DNA of 15,058 nucleotides from Hyphomonadaceae bacterium UBA4763. GTDB lineage: Bacteria; Pseudomonadota; Alphaproteobacteria; Caulobacterales; Aquidulcibacteraceae. Below are positions 8,555 to 14,515 of this stretch, in pieces. How positions within the stretch are numbered: the stretch's first letter is position 1; the number at the start of each line of letters is the position of its first letter. Both the position numbers and the translations under genes were made by a program. The stretch lies in assembly GCA_002403455.1 (NCBI GenBank), contig DHHV01000009.1, positions 1 to 15,058 on the forward strand. The letters run 5' to 3'. Below the pieces are notes generated by a model, which was given only the letters and a program-made list of their open reading frames with translations, was not told the DNA's origin and did no database searches.

Positions 8555-8571
8555 TATAGAGACAGTCTATA
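8555..8571. promoter_or_regulatory. Dyad TATAGA-GACAG-TCTATA upstream of the M28 peptidase gene
   Basis: Perfect 6-base arms separated by 5 bases end 6 bases before the GAGG Shine-Dalgarno and 19 bases before the peptidase ATG. The AT-rich arms could be a repressor site overlapping a -10 region or the transcript start. No matching -35 was identified with confidence. Sequence seen; role inferred. Confidence 0.45.
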
Positions 8572-8590
8572 GAAATTGAGGAAACGCCTG

Positions 8591-9973
8591 ATGCGCATTC
8601 TGACGATTGCTCTGCTCAGCTTGGCGCTTGCGAGCGCAAATGGCGTTTCTAACGCGCAGGAAGCCCCTGCGGCGCGCATCAGCGCCTACACCGGAGCCGT
8701 CAGCGAAGCGCAATTACGCGCCGATTTGACGACATTAGTGGGCTTTGGAACGCGCCATACGCTGTCAGATACGGTGTCTGAAACGCGCGGAATCGGCGCC
8801 GCAAGACGCTGGATAGCGCGCCGTTTCGACGAGATATCGTCAACTTGCGGCAAATGTCTCGACATTCAGCTGCCCGCCGAAACGATTACGCTGGCGCCGC
8901 GCATCCCCAACCCGACGGAAGTCGTCAATGTGATCGCGATCCAGAAAGGAACCGGCGACCCCAACAATGTCGTTTTCATCATGGGCCATTATGACAGCCG
9001 CGTCAGCGACGTGCTGAATGCGACCGCAGACGCGCCCGGCGCCAACGACGACGGTTCCGGCACCGTCGCGGTGATCGAAGCGGCCCGGGTGCTGTCGCAG
9101 CACAAATTCCCGGCGACGATCGTTTACGCCGCGCTTGCGGGGGAAGAACAGGGCCTGGTTGGGGCTGGAATTTTGGCGCGGTACGTGACGGCGCGCGGGT
9201 GGAAAGTGCTCGGCGCGCTGAATAATGACATCATCGGCAATTCCATCAGCCAGAACGGCACGCGCAATTCCTTTGAGGTTCGGGTGCTGTCCGAGGGCGT
9301 CAAAGCAACGGAAAATCCCCAGCAAGCCGCGCTGCGCCAGCGCAATGGCGGCGAAGTCGACAGCCCGTCGCGCAATCTTGCCCGTTTTGTCGATCGCGTC
9401 GCCGAGGATTATCTTTCCGATCTCGACGTCAAAATGATCTATCGGACCGACCGGTTTGGACGCGGCGGCGACCATGTCCGCTTCCTGGAGGCCGGTTTTC
9501 CAGCCGTTCGACTGATCGAACCAGGCGAAAATTACGACCACCAGCACCAGGATGTGCGCACCGAAAACGGCAGATTCTTTGGCGACACGCTCGATTATGT
9601 TGATTTTGCTTATCTGGCGAAGGTGACGCGGCTGAATGTGGCGGCGCTCGCCGCGCTGGCCTTGGCCCCGCCCGCGCCCGATAATGTCGCCATTTCGGGT
9701 CAGGTGAGCGCCGACACAACCTTGCGGTGGAGCGCCGTTCCCGGCGCCGCCGGCTATCGGGTGTGGTGGCGCGACACCATTGCGCCGCAATGGCAATGGA
9801 GCCGAAAGGCCGGCAAAGACGCGACCTCATTGACGCTGAAAGACGTGGTCATTGATGATTACGCCTTTGGCGTTTCGGCAATTTCGGCCGATGGCTTCGA
9901 AAGCCCGATCGTGTTTCCGGGACCCGCAGGTGACTGGTATGAGGCGCCGGCTGCTCCGGGGCAGCCGCGATGA
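8591..9973 (+). CDS. Exported M28 family zinc aminopeptidase/carboxypeptidase, 460 aa
   Basis: This is a predicted secreted or periplasmic di-zinc exopeptidase. The ATG at 8591 has GAGGAAA 9 bases upstream; a TTG 15 bases earlier is in frame but overlaps that Shine-Dalgarno. Residues 1-23 form a Sec signal peptide (hydrophobic ILTIALLSLALAS, likely cut after SNAQ). Zinc-site motifs are in family order: His133 in GHYDS, Asp153 in GANDDGSG, Glu185/Glu186 in AGEEQG, Asp213 in NND, and a C-terminal His in ENYDHQHQD (about 317-319). A CGKC pair at 86-89 could form a disulfide. After about residue 360 the sequence resembles a fibronectin-III-like domain (LRWSAVPGAAGYRVWW), often an add-on in secreted M28 enzymes. 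It overlaps the amidohydrolase start by ATGA. Substrate is unknown: family members remove N-terminal residues or cleave dipeptides. Confidence 0.93.
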   Translation: MRILTIALLSLALASANGVSNAQEAPAARISAYTGAVSEAQLRADLTTLVGFGTRHTLSDTVSETRGIGAARRWIARRFDEISSTCGKCLDIQLPAETITLAPRIPNPTEVVNVIAIQKGTGDPNNVVFIMGHYDSRVSDVLNATADAPGANDDGSGTVAVIEAARVLSQHKFPATIVYAALAGEEQGLVGAGILARYVTARGWKVLGALNNDIIGNSISQNGTRNSFEVRVLSEGVKATENPQQAALRQRNGGEVDSPSRNLARFVDRVAEDYLSDLDVKMIYRTDRFGRGGDHVRFLEAGFPAVRLIEPGENYDHQHQDVRTENGRFFGDTLDYVDFAYLAKVTRLNVAALAALALAPPAPDNVAISGQVSADTTLRWSAVPGAAGYRVWWRDTIAPQWQWSRKAGKDATSLTLKDVVIDDYAFGVSAISADGFESPIVFPGPAGDWYEAPAAPGQPR

Positions 9974-11685
9974 GCGCGCCGAACCGCCTTTTGGGACTTA
10001 TTGGCGGCCTGTTTTTCCTCGGCGCGTGCAGTCAAAGCGCGCCGGCCTCAGCGCCTTTGCCTGCGCCAATCCCATCGATTACTCTTTTTAGCGCGCCGAC
10101 CATTCACACAATGGACGAGGACCAGCCGACCGCGCAGGCTTTTGCTGTTGGCGCGGATGGCCGAATTGTCGCGATTGGCGCGCTGGAAAAACTGCGCGCC
10201 GACTTTCCGCAAGCGCAAGTTATGCCGCTTGAGGGCGCGATTACGCCCGGACTGATCGACGCGCATGGCCATTTGCTGGGCCTTGGGCAATTCTTGCGTT
10301 CGGCCAATTTAATCGGCGCGCAGAGCCTCGCGGAAGCGTTGCAACGTCTGCAAACCGCCGCGGCGGATTTGCCGGCAGGCGCCTGGCTGATCGGGCGTGG
10401 CTGGGACCAAAATGATTGGCCCGGCGGGCGGTTTCCCAGCGCAGCCGATCTTGACGCGCTGTTTCCGGACCGTCCGGTCTATCTCGAGCGCGTCGATGGC
10501 CACGCCGCCTGGGTCAACAGCGCGGCCATGGCCTTGGCGACGCAAAGCCTTGACGGCGATTGGCAACCCGACGGCGGTCAAATCCAGCGCCGCCGGGGCA
10601 AAGCCACCGGCATTTTGATCGACAGCGCCGCCAATCTGGTCGCCGCCGCCATTCCGCCGCTGACGCTGGAGGATCGCAAAGCCTATTACGCCGAGGCTTT
10701 TGCGCATTTGCTCGCGCTGGGCGTCACCGGCGCGCATGACATGGGCGTTTCCGCCGCCGACCTCGACGCGCTGTCGGCGATGGCCGAGGCGGGCGATATT
10801 CCCTTGCGCGTCTATGCCTTTGCCGATGGCGATGGCGAAGCGCTCGATCGGCTCTGCGCGCGCGGCCATGTCGATCATCCCGGCGGCCGGCTCGAAATGC
10901 GTGGCGTCAAGCTCTATGCCGATGGCGCCTTGGGCAGCCGCGGCGCGGCCTTGTTCGAGGATTATAGCGACGATCCCGGCAATCGCGGGTTGTTCGTGAC
11001 CGAGCCGATGGAGCTGAAGCGCATCATGACCAGGGCCGCCGAATGCGGGGTGCAGGTCGGCGCCCATGCGATCGGCGATCGCGGCGCGCGCGTCGTGCTG
11101 GACGGCATGGTGGCGGCGCTGACCGCCTTTCCGCAAGCCGATCACCGCTGGCGGATGGAACATGCGCAAGTGCTGGCGGCCGAGGATATTGCCCGCTTTG
11201 CCGAATTGGGCGTGATCGCCTCGGTGCAGCCGACCCATGCGACCTCGGACATGCCCTGGGCGCCGACGCGATTGGGACCTGAGCGTTTGCGCGGCGCCTA
11301 TGCCTGGCGCTCGCTGCTCAATGCCGGCGCGCGGCTGGCGCTCGGCTCGGATTTTCCGGTCGAAGCGGCCAATCCGTTGGCGGGGGTTTACGCCGCCGAA
11401 ACGCGCAGCGACGCGACTGGGCGCCCGCCCGGCGGCTGGCGACCGGAGGAAGCCTTGTCGCGGCAAGAGGCTTTGCGCGGGTTCACGACGGATGCGGCTT
11501 TTGCCGGGTTTGCGGAAGGCGAGCTTGGCGCCCTCAGGGTCGGCGCGCGCGCCGATTTCGTGGTTTGGCCGGCGGATCCGGCCGCGATTGCGCCGAAAGC
11601 CTTGTTATCCTTGGCGCCGATGGCGGTTTATGTCGACGGGTCGCTGGCTTGGCCGTCCGAAACGGCGGCGAGCCAGGCCAAATAA
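9970..11685 (+). CDS. Lipoprotein amidohydrolase, YtcJ-like (Amidohydro_3), 571 aa
   Basis: This is a metal-dependent amidohydrolase of the YtcJ / N-substituted-formamide-deformylase type. The N-terminus has a lipoprotein signal with lipobox LGAC (Cys20). Ser at +2 fits release to the outer membrane if the E. coli Lol rule holds here. Catalytic motifs are complete: DAHGH (97-101), VDGHAAW (175-181), VKLYADGALGSRGAA (313-327, bridging Lys314), HAIGDRG (366-372), EHAQ (397-400) and GSDFP (459-463, catalytic Asp461). The start ATG overlaps the peptidase stop by 4 bases with a weak Shine-Dalgarno, so translation is probably coupled. Pairing with an exported exopeptidase suggests processing of peptides or N-acyl/N-formyl amino acids outside the cytoplasm, which is inference. 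Most relatives I know lack a lipoprotein signal. The 3' end overlaps cutA antisense by 58 bases. Confidence 0.92.
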   Translation: MSAPNRLLGLIGGLFFLGACSQSAPASAPLPAPIPSITLFSAPTIHTMDEDQPTAQAFAVGADGRIVAIGALEKLRADFPQAQVMPLEGAITPGLIDAHGHLLGLGQFLRSANLIGAQSLAEALQRLQTAAADLPAGAWLIGRGWDQNDWPGGRFPSAADLDALFPDRPVYLERVDGHAAWVNSAAMALATQSLDGDWQPDGGQIQRRRGKATGILIDSAANLVAAAIPPLTLEDRKAYYAEAFAHLLALGVTGAHDMGVSAADLDALSAMAEAGDIPLRVYAFADGDGEALDRLCARGHVDHPGGRLEMRGVKLYADGALGSRGAALFEDYSDDPGNRGLFVTEPMELKRIMTRAAECGVQVGAHAIGDRGARVVLDGMVAALTAFPQADHRWRMEHAQVLAAEDIARFAELGVIASVQPTHATSDMPWAPTRLGPERLRGAYAWRSLLNAGARLALGSDFPVEAANPLAGVYAAETRSDATGRPPGGWRPEEALSRQEALRGFTTDAAFAGFAEGELGALRVGARADFVVWPADPAAIAPKALLSLAPMAVYVDGSLAWPSETAASQAK

Positions 11686-11975
11686 GCCGGCGCAGAAAAC
11701 GCCGCCTCGATCGGGATCGCGCACACGCAAGGCGTCTCATAGGGATGCGCGGCGATGAGGGCGTCGCGGGCGGCGGCGGCTTGCGCGCGGCCCGCTTTGA
11801 CGATCATGACGATCTCGTCGCTTTCCTCAATCTTGCCTTGCCACGCATAAATCGCGCGCATCGGCGCGCCGATATTGGCGCATGCCGCCACACCCTGTTC
11901 GATCAAGCGGCGCGCCGCCGCCCGCGCCGTCAGCGCATCAGGCCAGGTCGTGTAAAGAAAAACGATATCGGTCAT
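11628..11975 (-). CDS. cutA: CutA1 divalent-cation tolerance protein, 115 aa
   Basis: CutA1 is a small trimeric protein historically linked to copper tolerance; its real function is unsettled. The family pattern is clear: VFLYTTWPD (5-13), GVAACANI (28-35), YAWQGKIEESDEIVMIVK (43-60) and HPYETPCVCAIPI (77-89). Where many homologs read HPYE-P-E, this one has TPCVC, with two cysteines at 83 and 85. A longer open frame reaches 12014, but alignment places the start at MTDIVF (11975); the adjoining ATG at 11978 is equally possible. No good Shine-Dalgarno precedes either one. The last 18 codons lie opposite the end of the amidohydrolase gene. It is 72 bases downstream of the ArsR-type gene on the same strand, with a TATAAT in the gap, so it may have its own promoter. 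Confidence 0.93.
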   Translation of the reverse strand: MTDIVFLYTTWPDALTARAAARRLIEQGVAACANIGAPMRAIYAWQGKIEESDEIVMIVKAGRAQAAAARDALIAAHPYETPCVCAIPIEAAFSAPAYLAWLAAVSDGQASDPST

Positions 11976-11997
11976 CATTTTTTTAGGGCCGTTTCGG

Positions 11998-12003
11998 ATT
12001 ATA
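11998..12003 (-). promoter_or_regulatory. Possible -10 box (TATAAT) for cutA
   Basis: Read on the minus strand, a perfect TATAAT lies 22 bases upstream of the cutA ATG, with TAAACA 18 bases further upstream as a weak -35 candidate. Consensus match only; AT-rich gaps give such matches by chance. Confidence 0.35.
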
Positions 12004-12047
12004 TGTAATAACACATGTCTATGTTTAGCGCGCTTGCTCGCTATTAT

Positions 12048-12392
12048 TCAACCGACTTTCGACTCCATCATAGGACAAGTCTCCGCCGCCGCAAAGATCG
12101 CGCCGATCAAGCCAGGAAAACGACCCTCGACTTCCGGCAATCGGGATTTGTTGATGACTTCCGCGCCTTTGCGTTCGCTGCGGATCAGGCCGGCTTCGCG
12201 CAAGATCTGGAAATGAAAACTCTGGGTCGAGCGCGGCATGTCCATCGGGGCCAAGGCTGAACAATGGCGCGGGCAATCGCCTTCGACCGCCGCCAAGCGC
12301 CGCAAGATCGCCAGCCGCGCCGGATCGGCCAGCGCGTGCAGCACGCCGGACAAGGTGACGTCTTCCAAAGCGGGGTGAACGAATGGCCGCAT
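12048..12392 (-). CDS. ArsR-family winged-helix transcriptional regulator, 114 aa
   Basis: This is a small dimeric winged-helix repressor of the ArsR/SmtB fold. LHALADPARLAILRRL (18-33) is the typical first helix pair. The recognition helix region reads STQSFHFQILREAGLIRSER (55-74), matching the family S-x-S-x-H-x-x-x-LR-x-AGL pattern. Cysteines at 40, 44 and 106 do not form the classic ELCVCDL metal motif, so a metal ligand is not supported; thiol or redox sensing is possible. The start is uncertain: a TTG at 12419 adds nine residues, and AAGGA sits about 15 bases before the chosen ATG. I preferred MRPFVHPALE because it matches the homologous start I recall. It is divergent from the SDR gene across a strong palindrome, so it probably represses itself and that gene. 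cutA lies downstream. Confidence 0.9.
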   Translation of the reverse strand: MRPFVHPALEDVTLSGVLHALADPARLAILRRLAAVEGDCPRHCSALAPMDMPRSTQSFHFQILREAGLIRSERKGAEVINKSRLPEVEGRFPGLIGAIFAAAETCPMMESKVG

Positions 12393-12444
12393 GCGCGTGA
12401 TGTAGCGTCCTTTCGCCAACTTTTCAAGAAATCAGAAATTCCGT

Positions 12445-12463
12445 TGTTCAAGATACTTGAACA
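12445..12463. promoter_or_regulatory. Palindromic operator candidate between arsR-type and SDR genes
   Basis: TGTTCAAG-ATA-CTTGAACA has perfect 8-base arms around a 3-base centre. A further half-site TTCAAG occurs at 12423-12428, nearer the regulator. Each arm contains TTGAAC, a plausible -35 element reading outward on its own strand, so a bound dimer would block both promoters. Clear -10 boxes were not found. It is the strongest protein-binding-site candidate in the window; the regulator assignment is inferred from position. Confidence 0.7.
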
Positions 12464-12534
12464 TTAGAGCTTCGCTCCCATCTGATGGTCATCGAGACGG
12501 CGATCGCCGCTCAATCTCAACAGGAGACCCTCTC

Positions 12535-13302
12535 ATGCCTAAACCCCTCACCGGAAAAATTGCCCTTGTTACGGGCGCGAGCCGCGGCATTGGCCGCGCC
12601 ATTGCGCAAGCGCTGGCCGCCGATGGCGCGCTGGTCGCGGTGCATTTTGGCGGCAATGCGCAAGCGGCCGACGACACAGTCGCCGCCATCAAAACCGCCG
12701 GCGGCGAGGCCTTTGCGGTGCAAGCCGATTTGGCCGAGTCCAATGGCCCAGACCAATTGATCGCGGCGCTGGACGCCGCGCTGATCGCGCGCACCGGTGC
12801 CAACCAATTCGACATTCTGGTCAATAATGCCGGCATTGCGCCGTTTGGCGGGCTGGGCGGCTTGGACGCGGCCGGGTTTGACCGGCTGACCGCCATCAAT
12901 ATCCGGTCGGTCTATTTTCTGACCGAACGCGCCGCGCCGCGGCTGCGCGATGGCGGACGGGTGATCAATCTGTCCAGCGCCGTCACCCGCGTCGGCGTTC
13001 CGGACGCGCTGGCTTATTCGGCGTCAAAGGGCTGGGTGGACAGCTTCACCCGCTCGCTGGCCTCGACGCTGGGCGGACGCGCCATCACCGTCAACGCCGT
13101 CGCTCCCGGCGTGATCAAGACCGACATGTCCGAGCCGATGTTGACGGGCGGGGCCGACCCGATCCTGGCGCGGCAAGCGCTGAAGCGCATCGGATTGCCG
13201 GAAGACGTCGCGCATCTGGTGCGGGCTTTGGCCGGCCCGGGCGGCGGCTGGACCACCGGTCAGGTGATCGACGTCTCCGGCGGCTCGACCATCCAATATT
13301 AA
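12535..13302 (+). CDS. SDR family NAD(P)-dependent oxidoreductase, 255 aa
   Basis: This is a classical short-chain dehydrogenase/reductase, probably cytoplasmic and tetrameric. Visible motifs are the cofactor loop TGASRGIG (13-20), NNAG (97-100), catalytic Ser147 or Ser148 in INLSSAV, YSASK (Tyr161, Lys165), and APGVIKTDM after the active site. The residue after strand 2 (HFGGN) suggests no strict NAD choice; NADPH would be my guess from the Arg in TGASRGIG. The frame is open back to 12457, but AGGAG at 12522-12526 and the MPKPLTGKIALVTG start fix the ATG at 12535. It is divergent from the ArsR-type gene and followed by a strong terminator, so it is a single-gene transcript probably controlled by that regulator. 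Substrate is unknown. Confidence 0.95.
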   Translation: MPKPLTGKIALVTGASRGIGRAIAQALAADGALVAVHFGGNAQAADDTVAAIKTAGGEAFAVQADLAESNGPDQLIAALDAALIARTGANQFDILVNNAGIAPFGGLGGLDAAGFDRLTAINIRSVYFLTERAAPRLRDGGRVINLSSAVTRVGVPDALAYSASKGWVDSFTRSLASTLGGRAITVNAVAPGVIKTDMSEPMLTGGADPILARQALKRIGLPEDVAHLVRALAGPGGGWTTGQVIDVSGGSTIQY

Positions 13303-13313
13303 TGATCGCGGAT

Positions 13314-13342
13314 AAAGGCGGGGATGTCTCCCCGCCTTTTTT
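13314..13342 (+). terminator. Rho-independent terminator after the SDR gene
   Basis: An 11-base perfect stem (AAAGGCGGGGA at 13314-13324, TCCCCGCCTTT at 13329-13339) with a TGTC loop is followed by a T-run that ends at 13342. It begins 12 bases after the SDR stop. On the minus strand the same stem is followed by only three T residues, so it may act weakly for the convergent ompA-like gene too. Confidence 0.92.
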
Positions 13343-13399
13343 GTTGGTCGATAACCGATCAACGCAAAGGTTGCCTGTGATCGGTCGTTCGTCCGGCGG

Positions 13400-14347
13400 T
13401 CAACGCGCGACGATCTCAACCCGGCGGTTTTTGGCGCGGCCCTCCTCGGTCGCATTAGAGGTGACCGGGGCGAGTTGGCCGACCCCTTCGGCCTGCAGGC
13501 GGGTCGCAGCGATCCGGTATTGTCCGACCAAAGCGGCCACAACCGCCGCCGCGCGGCGTTTGGACAAATCGACATTGGCGGCGAACGCGCCCTGCGAATC
13601 GGTGTGACCGACCACGTATAAAGAGAGCTTCGGATCGGCCCCGAGCAATTTGGCGATTTCGCCTAATTGCGCCGATGAATCGGGCTTGAGGTCGGCTTTG
13701 CCCGTGTCAAAGTAAATGCCGTACAACGCCACTTTGCCTTGGCCGCCAAGGCCGGTTCCCAAAGCGGCCGCATCGATCGTCACTTGCCCAGTCGTCAGCG
13801 GTTTTTCTTCGATGACGTCGAGCTCGACCGCCTGACGGGTCCGATTGAACGCGGCGGTTCCGGCGAAGACGCTGACCCAGGAAACGCCCGTGTTGGCGGT
13901 CTTGCGCGCCAGCAGCGCGCGTTGCTGGCCATCGAAGGCGACTTCGCCGCGCCGCGTCTTGCGGGTCGGCTGCAATTTGACGCCGTTGCAGGTGGCTCGC
14001 GCGCAGTCAAATACCGTCTCATAGCCGGACGCCGCCAAGGCCGCCCGGTAGTTCTCGACCGCTTCGAGCGCGGTCGCCCCTTCGCCGAGCATGTAATTGA
14101 TCGACGTGACCTTGCCGGCCAAGGTTTGCGTATTGTCCGGCCCCATCCGACCGCCGGCCGGTTGACGCACCACGGCGATGAATTCGTCAAAATTGCCAAC
14201 GCCGCATTCGGTGATGATCGCGCCGGCAAAGCGCGAACTGCTCGGGTGATCCTTGCAGCCTGTTTTATCGGCGGTTTGCGCGAGAGCGGCGCTGTGCGCT
14301 CCCAAAGCCGCCAGCAATCCAATGATCCAAAGCGCCCATGTCCGCAT
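13400..14347 (-). CDS. Exported DUF4892-like plus OmpA-like peptidoglycan-binding protein, 315 aa
   Basis: This is a periplasmic or outer-membrane-associated protein that probably anchors to peptidoglycan. Residues 1-24 are a Sec signal peptide (likely cut after AALAQ). GGGAGGG 4 bases before the ATG at 14347 decides the start over an upstream in-frame one at 14401. The N-terminal region (about 38-125) resembles DUF4892: GKVTSINYMLGEGATALEAV (78-97), then NYRAALAASGYETVFDC (99-115). It holds Cys31, Cys48, Cys115 and Cys120, which could form two disulfides. The C-terminal OmpA domain (about 205-315) begins YGIYFDTGKADLKPDS and keeps Asp250 (GHTDSQG) and Arg265 (LSKRRA), the pair that binds diaminopimelate in OmpA proteins, and GRAKNRRVEI at the end. 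There is no beta-barrel. It is divergent from a TetR gene; a GC hairpin precedes its Shine-Dalgarno. Confidence 0.9.
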   Translation of the reverse strand: MRTWALWIIGLLAALGAHSAALAQTADKTGCKDHPSSSRFAGAIITECGVGNFDEFIAVVRQPAGGRMGPDNTQTLAGKVTSINYMLGEGATALEAVENYRAALAASGYETVFDCARATCNGVKLQPTRKTRRGEVAFDGQQRALLARKTANTGVSWVSVFAGTAAFNRTRQAVELDVIEEKPLTTGQVTIDAAALGTGLGGQGKVALYGIYFDTGKADLKPDSSAQLGEIAKLLGADPKLSLYVVGHTDSQGAFAANVDLSKRRAAAVVAALVGQYRIAATRLQAEGVGQLAPVTSNATEEGRAKNRRVEIVAR

Positions 14348-14362
14348 GTCACCCTCCCCAAA

Positions 14363-14378
14363 GGCCGCCCCAGCGGCC
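14363..14378 (-). promoter_or_regulatory. GC hairpin in the ompA-like leader
   Basis: GGCCGC and GCGGCC form a perfect 6-base stem with a 4-base loop, starting 3 bases upstream of the Shine-Dalgarno purine run (revcomp of 14352-14359). In the transcript it would stack next to the ribosome site and could affect initiation. It may also be a chance feature of GC-rich DNA. Confidence 0.35.
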
Positions 14379-14515
14379 ATTCTTGACCGCAGACATACCA
14401 AAAAAGGCGCCGGTCGTCATGCCCGCCGCCTGCAAAACTTTGCCAAATTGGTCAACAGCCATTAACCATATTGCGGCAAACCGATAGCAACGACGATTTC
14501 TCGACGGCTTCTTGC

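Noticed and set aside
10309..11466. Long open frame on the minus strand inside the amidohydrolase gene (385 codons)
   Set aside because: Same reasons: antisense to a gene with intact catalytic motifs, compositionally biased, no domain recognised.
11628..12392. Reading the ArsR-type gene and cutA as a metal-resistance operon
   Set aside because: The regulator lacks the known metal-ligand motif, the divergent SDR gene is the better target, cutA may have its own promoter, and the copper role of CutA is itself doubtful.
13344..13362. Imperfect hairpin as a dedicated terminator for the ompA-like gene
   Set aside because: The stem is 7 bases with a mismatch or G-U pair and is not followed by a T-run on the minus strand.
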